From: Glycine soja
Taxonomy: Eukaryota > Streptophyta > Magnoliopsida > Fabales > Fabaceae
Direction of reading: 5' to 3'
Assembly (NCBI RefSeq): GCF_004193775.1
Contig: NC_041016.1
Coordinates: 42,023,522-42,087,521, forward strand
Length of the DNA stretch: 64,000 nt
How positions within the stretch are numbered: the first letter of the stretch is position 1; each line of letters starts with the position of its first letter. The position numbers and the translations under genes are program-made. This document shows positions 22,266 to 34,040 of this stretch, piece by piece. Below the pieces are notes generated by a model. It worked only from the letters and a program-made list of their open reading frames with translations, had not been told where the DNA came from and did no database searches.

Positions 22266-24838
22266 TATAGTTTGCTCAATTATTTAAGTTACAATGATAT
22301 CTACTTAATAAAAAAGAAAATTTGTTCCATTTAATTAATGGAATTTATGTGAATTTTCTTTACGTACAAGGGGTAGTTCCCTATAGGCTTTCAACAGGAT
22401 AGTGATACATGAATAATCAAATATACACTCGAATGAGAGGGATCTAAAGGTTTTATCGGGCATGGAATAATTGTATAGTTGAGAATGACCCAAAGAAATT
22501 GATTAACACTACAAATACCAACAAGATACATCTATTTTTTTACAATCCATCACTTAAGAACTTTATAATTAAACGTGTGTTTTTAGCCTAAACATGCTCT
22601 AAAAATTAGATGCATAATGTATTTCAACATCAATATATTAAAAAGTGAAAGAGAAAATGATAAGTAAAACATTATTTTTCAACGACATTATAAATTCTAA
22701 TTTCTATATGAATACCTTAATTATTATATATCTAACCAATTTCCCAAGTCAATGCTATAAATACATGTAACGTAACTCGCACTTTACATGAAGTGCATGT
22801 TTAATTTTTCGTTTGACGATTTCAAACGTTTTTTCACACGTTTTGAAGTAGTAAATAAAGAAGTAATCATACTACTGAATTGAAAAAAAAAAAGTAGATT
22901 ATGTTGAACCCAATGTTTTTTCAAGCACGTCCAAAGTCATTCACCCTACTTTGAACCCAGATCAAAAGTTCTCCCCACATTGTTGAAATTAAGCGTCACT
23001 AATATACGGGGGAAAACTAAAGGTAAAGGTGTTCAAAAAATCTGGTTATATAACACCAATCCATAATTGACCATATCCAAACCACCTTAAATCCATTTTA
23101 ATGGATTGGTTTTACATCTAAATCCAGTTTTTTGGATTTTAAATCCGATCCAATTATTTGATATGGATTGGATATTTTATTTGATTTTCAAATTTTAAAC
23201 CATTCCTTCAAAACAATCTTGGTTGAGGTAGGTCAAAAGAAGTTTTTTAGTCGACATCGGTCAAGGCTATTTTCCGACCAATGTCGAATGAGGATATTTT
23301 TTTATAGACGTCATCTGAAGTTTTCTTGGCCAACATTGGTTGATAATGTTTCTCAATAAACCTTGCCTGAGACTATTTTCTAAAGGACATCGACTAGGGT
23401 TTTTCAGTGAACATTGGTCGGGGCTATTTTTTAGCCAATGTCATCTAGAGTGTTTTCGACTAATGTCAATTAATGATGTTTTATGGCTGAGGCTATTTTT
23501 CGGTTGATGTCGGCTAGGTTTTTGTCAACCAACGTTGGTTGAAACTAATTTTTTTTGTCAATGTTGTCCAGTGTTTTTTTGGATGATGTTGATTGATGAT
23601 TTTTTCGGTCAACATCGGTGGAGGCTATTTTTAGGTCAATGTCAACTAGGGTTTTTTGTGATTAACATCAGTTGGACTATTTTTCAGGCGATGTCGACGA
23701 AGGTTGTTTGTGGTTGACGTTGACCAAGATTATTTTTCGAACGAGACTATTTTAAATGATGTTGCCTAGGTTTTTTTGGTTGACGTTGGTCAATGATTTT
23801 TTTCAGTCGACATCAACCACGACTATTTTTTGGTCAACTTTGGTCAATGCTATTTTTTTCTTGCATCAGTGACCATAGCTGGCATTGCTAAAAAAATAGC
23901 CTTGATCGACATTGCTCGAAAAATAGCTTTAGCTGATGTCGGACAAAAAACACCAACTAACATTGATCAAAAAATGTCCTGGCCAAAAAAACATGACTGG
24001 TCGAAGTCGGCAAAAAAACATGATTGGTCGATGTTGGCAAAAAAAACATCATTGGATGATGTCAACCAAATAAAACTTGACCAACATCAGTTGAAAAGTA
24101 GCCTCGACCGACGTTGACCAAAAAAACTCTAGTTAACATCTACCAAAAAATAGTCACAACTGACATTGACTGAAATATCCTAGTCTATGTTAGTAAAAAA
24201 AATAGTCCTTTGTGACCTCGACCAAAAATAGTCTTGGTCGATGTCGTTAAAATATTATCAACCATCATTGATTGAAAAAACCTAGTCAAGCTCGACCAAA
24301 AAATAGTTCCACATCAACCGAAAATAGTTTGATCAATGTCAATCGAAAATAACCACAAGTAGAAGTTGACAAAAATAATCATGACCAAAGTTAGCTAAAA
24401 GCAACTCTAGCCAAAGTAGGTTAAAAATTGTTTTATGGTTTAAAACTAGATTTAAAACCAAAATGGTTTTGAACTATAAACCGATTTTAAAAAAATCCAA
24501 ACCACTTTTATCCAATTAAGTGATACGGATTTTAAATCCAATCTATTTAATTGAAGTTGGATTGGATTTTCAAAAATCCAATTCATGAGCACCCCTAACT
24601 AAAGGTACTTCAAAATGGGTTCCTACCATGCATTTGGACTTTTGAAGAGACAATGACATAATCAATGTCACGATGGCACTAATCAAATATAACAATGCAA
24701 GAAGAGACAACCATGCACTCTAACTTGGTCACTAACAAATAGAGAATGACAAAATAAATCATGCTCTAGTAGCTTTTCTTTTCTTTTTTTAATTCAAAAT
24801 TTTATTGTATTTGGAAAGTTTGTTTAACAAATACTCTT
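22266..24838 (+). repeat. Dispersed repeat unit, copy B, split by a fold-back element
   Basis: It matches copy A in order. Homology runs 22266-23023, stops at the fold-back insertion, and resumes at 24606 with TACTTCAAAATG. It continues to the outer-arm sequence of the inverted repeat and ends near 24838. Confidence 0.75.
23024..24597. mobile_element. Fold-back DNA transposon with hAT-like ends, 1574 bp
   Basis: The element is flanked by a perfect 8-bp duplication ACTAAAGG (23016-23023 and 24598-24605). It begins TAAAGGTGTTCAAAAAATC and ends with the complement of TAGGGGTGCTCATGAATTGG, so its terminal inverted repeats are imperfect. The 8-bp duplication and TAGGGGTG-type end fit the hAT superfamily. 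The left half is a degenerate tandem array of ~45-bp units built on GTCGACATCGGTC...GGCTATTTTT. The right half is a similar array in inverse orientation, meeting near 23850. No transposase frame exists. Copy A at 20675-20682 shows the unoccupied site. Confidence 0.8.
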
Positions 24839-26940
24839 TTGAGTCTCAAATATAAGTAGTAAAAGTTTTTTTTTTTTTTGCCTTAAATACAAGTAAAGTT
24901 TAATTCTTATGTCTTATTTAATGAGACTATCTCCAAAATATCATTCATTTAATAAGATATAGGACTTTTTATGTTTGATATCAAGTTCCATTGAATGATA
25001 GTTTAAGAAAAAAAATATTTATTTTTTGATTGAAAATGACACAATTTAATAAAATTAACTAATTTTCTTAATAAGTGTGAAATATGTCTCTTTTTTTTAC
25101 TTATAATGAAGACCTTTCACATGAACAACAATTGCTATTTTTAATATACAATGTGGAATTTAAGAATCAATATATATATGAAATAGAAATTCGCATAAGA
25201 GTGCTACTAGTGGTATACTCTTTAACATATCCTCTTATTGGAGAAATTAAATTTAGACTTAAATATATTTTTAATCCTTCAAATAATTTTTTTTTCTGTT
25301 TTAGTCGCTCAAATTAAAAGTTATTGTTTTTCGATCCCTTTAAATTGTGAAATTCTTTTTCGAGCCCTTATTTGTTTATGCATTAGTGATTGAAAAATGG
25401 AAAATATATAATGTGCAACTTTTGGTGGGTTTTGACCATCAGAATTTGATTTTTAATAAAAATTTTAAAGCATGATTTTATCACAAATTATATAAAAAAA
25501 AAATCAATAATTAGATGCATCTTCTTTCTTCAAAATCAAATCAGATGCATGAGTAAAAATAACAGATCATGAACCACAAACAAAAACAGACCATCCAATA
25601 TAGTAAATCTTTTGAAGATCGGGATAGCAAAAAAGGAATTTGAAGCAGATTATCGTGGGAGAGGCTCAAAAAAGGATCTTTTTGCTGCAACGGAATTTGA
25701 AGCCCTTCAAGAATCAATGACAAAAAAAAAAATAGAGAGTAAAATAATATAGAGAAAGATTGGGATAGAAAGACGATATAAAGATCCGTGAACAAGGGAG
25801 TGAAGGGATAGCATCAAATCTCAACGACAAGCCAACGGTCTTTAATGCATATTTGGATTCCCTTCTCGTTTTTTTCTTTCCCTCAATCTTTCTTTCTCTC
25901 GTCTTTTTTCTTTGCCTTTTTTATCCCACACCACAGTTTGGCAAATCTCAACGGGAGTTCTATCTCTCTTGTTGTTGGTGGTGCGGAGGAAGCGACGGTG
26001 TTTTCCAACGAGAGGGATGGGGATTTCTGCCATGCCGGCGAGGAGAATGGAGATGATGGTGACGAACTTGAGAACCAATGCGGCTTATTCATCTCGACAC
26101 AGCTCCATCTTCGTGCCTCCACAACTTGAGTTTATGATCGATTCCCGAAGGTTATGGAAGAACGACTAATTTTTCCAACGAGTTGTTGGAGCAGTGGCCA
26201 TAGATCCTAAATAGAATATGAAGGGTTTCTGAGGTTTTCGGGATTGATTTTAGAATTTGGAATTCTGAGATTAAATAGAAAATCACATTTCATAAAAGAA
26301 GGGGAAATTGTAGGGCACACTACTGCAAAATGTCGTCTCCAATCCACCATATTTATGGTCCTCGTCACTTTGACCGTCACCATTTACCAATATTCCTCCA
26401 ATTCGGGGTCATTCTCACGGTGGCAACGACAACCGCAAGCTCATCACAACTCATTCACAACCGCAAACCCAATGGTGGATTCAAATCGAATAGTGACAAA
26501 ATAAATCACCCTCACCAAACCTGAAAAAATTAATTTTAATTATTAATAACACACAAAAAGTTGCGCATAACTAACCTACACCCTTCAACATTTTAATAAT
26601 AGATCTGACAGTTGTTAGATAGTGGACCACCATGATTCACTTGTGAAGCTTGACCACGCTAGACTTTGTCATGACATGAAAGTATAAAAAGAAAATTATT
26701 CTATCAGTACATTCCAATTAAAATATATAGTTTTCTCAGAGAAATTTTGCTCTTTTAGTCTTTTCTAATAAGTTTCAAATCAAATTCATGACATAAATCC
26801 TTAAGTGATGAGAGTTCATTGATTAAGAACTTAATCAATCTTTTTTTATCCAAAAAGCAACCATCTGAAAAAAATCATAGACCATAAATTAGAAGATGAA
26901 TTAATTTCACTGGAAAACCAGAAACAACCATTAAGACACT
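24839..26940. other. Intergenic region with repeat-like stretches, no gene recognised
   Basis: 24850-25000 (CAAATATAAGTAGTAAAAG...) and 25255-25400 (TTTTAGTCGCTCAAATT, TTTTTCGATCCC) resemble ends of MITE or MULE-type repeats, but I could not pair their termini. 25840-26170 is CT-rich, then GA-rich, with several overlapping short frames in both strands and no domain. 26318 has CACTACTGCAAAA, which looks like a CACTA end without a partner. 26530-26940 is plain AT-rich sequence downstream of the next gene's stop and probably holds its 3' UTR. Confidence 0.5.
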
Positions 26941-26982
26941 TTTTTTCAAGTACTAATCGCCTTTAGTTCCCATGACACAAGA

Positions 26983-28893
26983 CTACATAGGAGGAGAGGT
27001 AACAAACTGCCTAGGAACTCTGAATATGTCCTTCCCAGCAAAAGGAGTGGTCCACTCTCTCAATCCACCAGATGATGAAGTTTCCCTAGCCATTTGCAAT
27101 CCACTCATGCATTGACTGCCCCTCCTATCCCCATAACTGTTTCTCAACATTGAAGAGATCCCTAGCCACAGTCCACCCGACACGGAAGAAGATGGCGCAT
27201 TCAAACTCCAATCTATGCTGCTGTAGTCAAATTCTGGCATGAAACCCACAGTGTTCCAATCCATGTGTGAATGTGAGTTGAATGTTCTGGCTGCATTCTG
27301 ATGACCAGAAAATAGTCCAAGGGAAGTTGGCACCATGAGCGATGGTGAAGACGCGCCCGTGCTCCATGAACCTTGATGCCGAGGAGGAATTGTAGGTGGA
27401 GGTGATGATGATGCACCCATTGGCTTGCAATAACCACCCACTCCAGCAGATGAGTAGTCTACTGGTCCAAGGAAATGAGAATATTCCCTATACGGAGCTT
27501 GACCAAATTGCTCCAAATGATTTGGGCTCACACTTCTTATGCTTTGAGTTTGTAGTAACTTCCCATTTGATCTCACATTGTCAGCACCTGGAATACTATT
27601 TGCATACCAACCTGCTGCTCCTGAAGGAAAGGAATTTAAAGACATCATAGAGTTCTGTTTGGCATTTGTGAATTGTGGATGTTGCATCATTACCGGCTCC
27701 CTTCCTACTCCTTGTTGAATCATTCTTCCTTCATTTGCAAGGGAAATAGGCCATCCGCCCTCCATTTTAACAAATGGAGGCACTGCTTGCATGGATGGTG
27801 CCATGGCAAACATAGCAGACAGGCTTGATCCTGGAACACCACTCCATCTTTTCTCAGTCATTAAATTTGGATGATTCGATTGTAGAGAATGTACATTCCC
27901 GGTTTCAACATCCGGAAACATGGAATCTGAACCACCTACCCTGTTGTAATGGTTAAAGTCATTTTCATTCCCTCTGTGCTGCATTGAAACCGATGCTGCT
28001 GGTGATCCTTGTGATCTCACCAGACTACTATTATTTTGAGCAGAATCTTCTGACTTCGATTGGGTTGTAGGAAATTCCTGATTCTGTGTTCTTAAGGTAT
28101 TTTCTGCCTTTTGAAGATCACCTTCACAAGCAACAACTGCTCTTTCAACCTCTTGCTTTGAACAATTGTACTTTACCTCCAGGGCAGATATCTGAGCAAG
28201 CTCATCACGTATGTCAATTTTCATATTACCCTCACTTATAAGGCTAGTAGTATCCTTGCTTTGTGATTGTTCTTCACTCCCTTCAAATAGCCAGGAAACT
28301 GATTGCTCTAATTTTCCGTCATTTAACATTAAGGCCAACGTCGCTCGCTCAGAAGAGAACCCCATCGCCACTAACTTCTGTGCAAGTGATTCTAGCTTTC
28401 TTGACATTAGGTACCCGCAACAACGGTCATGCAACTCCTGTGCTCTCCTTTCCCTCTGCCTCTGGTGCTTCCTCTCGTTCTTCAAGCGGATCTTCTCCCT
28501 TCTATCATTATCACAACCAAGTATACTGTCTGGCTGAGTAGAAGAGTTTGTTACTGTTACCTTCTCTTTAGACTCTTCTGATTCACCAGAGCAGCTACCA
28601 TTGTTAGAAACCGAATCACATTCAGACACCATTCCTTGAGGACTTCTAGAATGCTCATCTGCATCATCTATTTTTGGGAAATGACTGTTGTCATGAACTT
28701 GAGTAGAGGAAGCAACCAATGATGTTTCTGGAGTTTGAAATGTTCCCGAGATGGGATTGTGTGCACTAGCAGGAGTGCCACTCCCATGAGTTGGAGACTT
28801 GGAAGTCTTTGGAGAAGTCTTATGTTGTTCCTTACCCCCCCTTGCAGAGGCCTTCTCCTGGGACTTGGATTTTGATTTCGCTGATGGAGACAT
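26983..28893 (-). CDS. UBA-domain-containing protein (plant UBA/TS-N family)
   Basis: An uninterrupted 636-residue frame. I chose the ATG at 28893 (MSPSAKSKSKSQEK) over the in-frame one at 28935, because a probable splice acceptor at 28919-28918 lies between them and the extra residues derive from a CA/TA microsatellite. Residues 1-125 are Ser/Thr/Lys-rich and low in complexity. Residues 130-152 are highly basic (RREKIRLKNERKHQRQRERR), possibly a nuclear signal or coiled coil. Residues ~165-205 form a UBA domain (LAQKLVAMGFSSERATLAL...LEQSVSWLFE, with the MGF loop). Residues ~230-268 are a second UBA-like helical repeat. The rest is Ser/Gly/Met/Pro-rich and disordered. UBA domains bind ubiquitin. 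Plants have similar poorly characterised 'ubiquitin-associated/EF1B' proteins, so the cellular role is unknown. The coding exon has no intron or frameshift, and this is the only clearly intact host gene here. Confidence 0.88.
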   Translation of the reverse strand: MSPSAKSKSKSQEKASARGGKEQHKTSPKTSKSPTHGSGTPASAHNPISGTFQTPETSLVASSTQVHDNSHFPKIDDADEHSRSPQGMVSECDSVSNNGSCSGESEESKEKVTVTNSSTQPDSILGCDNDRREKIRLKNERKHQRQRERRAQELHDRCCGYLMSRKLESLAQKLVAMGFSSERATLALMLNDGKLEQSVSWLFEGSEEQSQSKDTTSLISEGNMKIDIRDELAQISALEVKYNCSKQEVERAVVACEGDLQKAENTLRTQNQEFPTTQSKSEDSAQNNSSLVRSQGSPAASVSMQHRGNENDFNHYNRVGGSDSMFPDVETGNVHSLQSNHPNLMTEKRWSGVPGSSLSAMFAMAPSMQAVPPFVKMEGGWPISLANEGRMIQQGVGREPVMMQHPQFTNAKQNSMMSLNSFPSGAAGWYANSIPGADNVRSNGKLLQTQSIRSVSPNHLEQFGQAPYREYSHFLGPVDYSSAGVGGYCKPMGASSSPPPTIPPRHQGSWSTGASSPSLMVPTSLGLFSGHQNAARTFNSHSHMDWNTVGFMPEFDYSSIDWSLNAPSSSVSGGLWLGISSMLRNSYGDRRGSQCMSGLQMARETSSSGGLREWTTPFAGKDIFRVPRQFVTSPPM

Positions 28894-28917
28894 TGTATCG
28901 GTTGTGCAATACTTGTC

Positions 28918-30221
28918 CTGCACACACACACACATATATATATAGACAAAAATAAAATAGAATCAGACTTCATTTTATATGTACAAAAACTGTCAAACAC
29001 TACAATAATAACTGAATTATGTAGGAAATTTTCCAATAATTCAATAGGCGAATGTTATAACCCCGATCAAAGCAGCTAGGCATTGTAGTCTGATGATAAA
29101 TGATCATGTTAATTAAACATGCATTGAATCAAAATTGCTAAATGCAGTTCCTATATCAGCATGTATCCAAAAAGTTTACAATATAAGATTCAGTTCAACT
29201 ATAACCCCAATGCAATAACCATTGCATTTTCACACAATTGGGGTGTATAATATTGGTTGCACCAAGTTAACAGGCAAAAATTTCCAAAATTAATCTTGAA
29301 ATTAAAAAAAAAAGGAAATGAATGAAATTGAAACGCATTTCATCTCCAAACTGAATGAATGAAAAATTAGCTGTCGTGGACCAGGCCACCATGTACAATG
29401 CTGAATGGACATCATATACCAGAACTTCCTATGGACAAACCTTTTTGAAAACACAAAAAAATCATTTTATTTTTTATAATTGAGATAAAATGAAATTAAA
29501 GATGAATACACACATATAAAGAAAACTGAAAAACCTTTGAGAACCAAAAGCATGGGAATTGAACACCATGAGAAATACAAAACTCATCTACAGATATACC
29601 ACAGCTAACAAAGAATCCCAGAATTAAGGTCAGAATCCATTTCTATTTGTCCAAGGAACCTTGCCAACAATAATTAAATAAATAATAGGTAAATAAAAAC
29701 GTGTTCTTAAGGGGGACCAAGGTGTAATCGATATGATAGTAATTGTATGCATTTCTAAGACACCAATTTCACCAGTTTAAATAAAATTATACCAAACATT
29801 AATCAAATCCAATCATTTTTTTTTCTTTTTGATCAACAATCAAATCCAATCAATTAGGAAAAAAAAAACAGAAAATTTGAACTCAAGTTTTTTAAACAAT
29901 TAAAAACCTCTAACAATTATCAAAATCAGGTAGGCTGAACCATCTTCCTTTCCAGCCACAAAAATCAAACATCACTGCCATCATCCGAAAACATTTCACA
30001 GAAGAAATTGCTCCAACTCACCAAGATAGCATCCTAAAGATCCAAACTTTACCCGCACCCATCAAACAAAACATCCAAAAATCACAGAAAATCAGATCAT
30101 GGGCTTAAAACCAGAAACAAAACAAAAAAAAAAATGCAATCAAACATTAAATTCACAGAAAACATAGAACAACCCACATCCAAGGGTGGTTGAAGAGAAG
30201 GAATGGATCAAAGAAACAGAC
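28918..30221 (-). other. Probable 5'-UTR intron of the UBA-protein gene
   Basis: On the minus strand, CATAG/GTCTGTTTC at 30221 is a good donor and TGTGTGTGCAG/GACAAG at 28918 a good acceptor, 24 nt before the start codon. The 1304-bp interval is T-rich on the transcribed strand, as plant introns are, and has no long frame. 5'-UTR introns are common in plant regulatory genes. This is inferred from splice-site sequence only. Confidence 0.6.
28921..28943. repeat. (CA)n(TA)n microsatellite at a splice acceptor
   Basis: On the transcribed strand it reads (TA)n(TG)n immediately before the AG of the presumed acceptor, so it serves as the pyrimidine/TG tract. Length changes here could affect splicing. 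Confidence 0.85.
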
Positions 30222-30346
30222 CTATGAACCAAACAACAGGGCCTCTGAAGATGATTGGCGATTCTGTGTTGGTTTGTTTCTCCTCCTTATTCTTTCTCTC
30301 CCTTTTTTCTGATTTTGATTTTGCTGTGTTTTCTAATAATATAAAG
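30222..30346 (-). promoter_or_regulatory. TATA box and 5'-UTR exon of the UBA-protein gene
   Basis: On the minus strand CTTTATATTATTAG at about 30346-30335 is a plausible TATA box. About 25-30 nt further, transcription could begin near 30310. The presumed first exon to 30222 is CT/GA-rich (GGGAGAGAAAG), typical of plant 5' UTRs. No experimental support can be seen in the sequence. Confidence 0.5.
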
Positions 30347-30349
30347 GTT

Positions 30350-31875
30350 TTTCCTCCTTTTTCTTCTTGCAACAAAATTTAGTTTTTTCTTTTTCTTTTT
30401 TCTGTTACCCACGCGGCACTTTCTCTGTGTCTTTGTCACCAGGTTTGAGGAAAAACAATATTATATAATTAAGTACGATGTTTAGGATCCCATTCTTTTT
30501 CATTATTAAAAAGGAAAATTACTAAAACAAAAAAAATAATATTTTCACTTTACAGTGTTATAAAAGCCGTCCGGCCGTCCTCGCTTGTTAATGGCTGAAC
30601 AGGTTATATAGTTTCTTGTGTTTTTAATGTATTTTATTTTTGTTTTTAAAACTTTAAAAATTTTATCCTATTACTTTTTTCTATCACTTTTTTGTTTTAC
30701 TAAAATCGTGCATTGCATTGTGAATTGCATTGCACGGATTCAAACATTAGTTTAATTAATTGAAAATTATAAATAAATTTATTAACTTTTATTAAAAGTA
30801 AACATTTTATGTATTGACATTTAATCACATTATTATATGTAATAAATTTATTAAAATTTTATTAACTGTTATTAATAGTAAACATTTTATATGCAATAAT
30901 TATTTTATTACATAGAAATTAAACTTTTTAACATCTAGCTTTACAAAAAAAATCTACCTTAAAAATCATTCAACTGCACGTCTATTAAACTTTTACTATA
31001 AAAAAAAAAGAGCGCTTTCGCTTTCATTAAAAATTAGATACGAGAGGGACAAACAAGTATTTTTCAATGTTTTGGATCCCACCAACATGACTTACGTTTA
31101 ACGTCATCAAAATTTTCTATTTTGATTTTGTTCCGCTTTCCAATGACACCGTTACCTTAACTATCTCAGTCATGTCGGTTTTCAACACGAAACCACAAAT
31201 TTGTGTGTAAGAATCGGTATAAAATGTTAAATTTGGTAAGGTAGTATATTATTAGTGTGAAACTATATTAATTTAATTGTTAAATTAAAAAATTTAATGA
31301 AATAAATTATGTATATAAATATAATTTAAAATTAATTAATATTCATCATATTTAAAGTTCAATATGATATTTAAAATTTAAGTGAATTTATATTAAAAAA
31401 TTATCCATTAGAAATATTGAAATTATCTTAATTTGATATAAATAATAATCAGAATAATACTACATGAGTAATTCGTTTTTATTTTATTTTTTAATTTTAA
31501 ATCAAAAGCAAACAAACGTAAACAAAAAGAAAACAAAAGAATTAAAACGATGGCTTGTCTCACTACAGACAAGTTAATACAATTACAAATTAATTTATCC
31601 ATATACCAATTAATTTATAGATTTCCTTTATAGCTGTGTATATGTAGTAGCGAATTGTTCCCATGAACAAGCATTACTAAAAAACACTGATTTTTAATCA
31701 ACTAGAACTTTAAAGCTTCCAAGTTCCAACAAATTTAATAGGATGAACAATTTAATACTATCTACTGTAGAGCTACTACTATACATCAAGTCTATTCAAG
31801 ACATGCCAGCACAACCACAACAAAGCACAACCACAACAAAATGTACATGCTTGGTTGACTAAATTCAACTTCCTT
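30350..31875. other. Intergenic region between the MED15-like end and the UBA-gene promoter
   Basis: AT-rich, with no frame or repeat structure that I recognise. It holds the upstream region of the UBA-protein gene and, at its right end, the 3' flank of the MED15-like pseudogene. Both genes are on the minus strand, one behind the other. Confidence 0.5.
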
Positions 31876-32077
31876 TTCAGCATAACTTTTGACACATCTT
31901 CCACCCTCCATATATTGAGCTAAAGGTTCCTCCACCAATGCATTTGGCAATTGGCATAATCAAGGATTGCTTCTCTGGCACAGCGTTCACATAGCATTGC
32001 TATATCCCGGAGTGACCTGGGTTGATTCAAGCATTGGTGAAAATGTCTCAACTTTGATCTTGCTATTGTTGGCGGAC
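31876..32077 (-). pseudogene. MED15: MED15-like last exon
   Basis: The acceptor ...CATATAG precedes 32077. One frame reads RSKLRHFHQCLNQP, RSLRDIAMLCERC, then AREAILDYA. After about 31950 a single-base shift is needed to read IGGGTFSSIYGGWKMCQ and a TGA at 31878-31876. This matches the end of MED15a (SLGEIA, AQQSGGGSFSSKYGTWENC) in order and spacing. A second shift near 32060 would be needed to join in phase with the previous exon. The exon lies left of the Helitron, 11 kb from its neighbour. Confidence 0.7.
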
Positions 32078-32869
32078 CTATATGGTTGTAAAGGTGTGCA
32101 CTTGCACCCTCTCATTTTTTAAAATTTATTAAATTTGCAAATAAAAACTTATAGTTTATTTTATTTATATTTATATAATTGAACCCACTAATTTTATTTT
32201 TTATAATTTCCACCCATTGACTTAGGATCTTGAATCTGCCAGTAATTATTGATAGATCTTCCATGTCCTCACTGTTCAAATTATAAGAAAAAAGAAAACA
32301 AGGAAGATTTTAAACTTCAAATAGAAACACCAAAATGAAGAGTTGAAATCAGTCAATCACACAACTACAACAAATAGTCCTCATTTATGAAGTATTGTTG
32401 ATGTCAGGAAGCTTTGTGTAAAGTCATTCAAAAATATAAGGTAACCAATTACCATTAACTGCTAAGATGTAAATGTAGTCATGAAAAAATGAGAAATACT
32501 AATCAAATGTAAGGTCTAGATTATCTCTATCTATTATACAAAGAAGCCCCTGACTACCTGAGCTTTGTCCTGTTGACATCTGTTCAACTGTCTATTCTCT
32601 GTCCTGTTAACACTTGTCCAATAAAAAAATAATAAACCATCTACCTTCTTTGCTCACTTCAGTCCACGTGAAGGCTTCATCCTTTTTTGAAGGTTTGTGT
32701 TTTACAAGGCCTCTTCTCTCTTCTTTGTGCCAGCTGTTGCAATTCCTTATTTTCACAACCACCAAGCCATATGTCACTTTCTAATTGCCAGATTTTACCG
32801 CACCATTTAATTCTCCTTAATTCCAGAACTTTCTTCTCTCTCTTCCATTTCTCTTGCATCCGTCTAGAT

Positions 32870-33310
32870 TCTCTCCCCCCCCCCCCTCCCCTTCTTTCTC
32901 TTCCTCAACTTCTTCTCTTTTCTTCTCTATCAATATTCGATTTCCCCTTTTTTCTCTTCCTCAACTTCTCTTTTTTCCTTCTCCGCTTTTGTTTCTCCTC
33001 CTTTATTCTTTTGCGTTTGTCCATATTTTGTTTCACGTCAATATTCTATTTTTTCCCTTTTTTGTCTAATTATTTGTGGTTTGATTTTTACGACAGTCTA
33101 ACGACGGTACTGAAGGTTACAACGCTTTGCCCATGGAAGAGTTGGGATAGGCTATTGAAGAATAAAGGTATTGAAGAATAAAGGTTCCATTTTTATCTAT
33201 TTTTTTCTCCTTTTTTTGCCTAATTTTTTGTGGTCTGATTTTTTGTGGTTTGATTTTTGGGACAGGCTAACGATGGTGTTGAAGGTTACAGTTTCTGGAT
33301 TCTCGTAATA
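32870..33310 (+). other. Helitron 5' interior: poly-C and CT-rich low-complexity stretch
   Basis: A C-tract at 32874-32890 is followed by CTTCTTTCTC-type low-complexity sequence. The 164-codon frame through it (from 32687) is a by-product of the CT bias and shows no domain. It could be the 5' UTR or promoter of a captured gene fragment. Confidence 0.4.
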
Positions 33311-34040
33311 CAAAAGTTTGCATTTTTTTTTGTTGCTAAGGCTTCTCCAACGTGCTCATTGCTTCCTATGCCCATTTTTTGTGTTGTGTAATGGTTCAAT
33401 ATATTTTTTAGCATGTTGTATGCACAGAAGGCGGAAGAACATATTAAAGCTGCGATTTTTATCTCAAAAACTTCATGAGTACAGGTTCGTAAACACAAAA
33501 GCTTAAATTTTTTTGGGTGTTCTACCTTTATATTGTTTTCTGACTTCTCGCAATACAAAAGTTTAAATTTTTTTGTGTTCCTGAGCTTTGTCCAACGTGC
33601 CCATTGCTTTATATGCCCAGCTTTTTGTGTTTTCGTCCTTTTTTGGTGGTGTAATGGTTCAATATATTTTTTGGCATGTTGTATGCAGAGAAGTTGGAAG
33701 AACACATTAAAGATGTCATTTTTATCTCAAAAACTCCATGACTACAGGTTCGAAAACACAAAAGCTTAAATTTTTTTGGGTGTTCTGCCTTTATTTTGTT
33801 TTCTGACTTCTCGAAATACAAAAGTTTAAATTTTTTTTTGTGTTACTGAACCTTCTCCACTATGCTCATTGCTTCCTATACCCAACTTTTTGTGTTTTCG
33901 TCCTTTTTTGGTGGTGTAATGGTTCAATATATTTCTTGGCATGTTGTATGCAGAGAAGGTGAAAGAACATTAAAGTTGCGATTTTTATCCCAAAAACTTC
34001 ATGAGTGTAGGTTCGTAAACATAAAAACTTTACTTTTTTT
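33310..34040 (+). repeat. ~264-bp tandem repeat, three units, inside the Helitron
   Basis: ATGGTTCAATATATTT recurs at 33391, 33654 and 33919 (spacing 263 and 265 bp). Each unit also has TTGTATGCA/CAGAGAAG, TTTTTATCTCAAAAACTTCATG and CAAAAGCTTAAATTTTTTTGG. The GTATGCAG and ACAGGTTCGTAAA strings look like splice borders, so each unit may hold a copy of a small captured exon. No protein match was recognised. Confidence 0.75.

Noticed and set aside
25845..26170. Several overlapping 60-95-codon frames on both strands
   Set aside because: All frames share the same biased sequence, none has a recognisable domain, and none has clear splice or start context.
26318..26335. CACTACTGCAAAA, resembling a CACTA transposon end
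   Set aside because: No second terminus, subterminal repeats or transposase were seen nearby; a chance match cannot be excluded.
32687..33181. 164-codon plus-strand open frame in the CT-rich stretch
   Set aside because: It consists of Phe/Leu/Ser/Pro runs caused by CT bias, with no domain, and lies in Helitron repeat sequence.
33310..34040. Repeat-spacer array considered as CRISPR-like
   Set aside because: Units are ~264 bp with homologous 'spacers' in a plant nuclear context; this is a tandem duplication.
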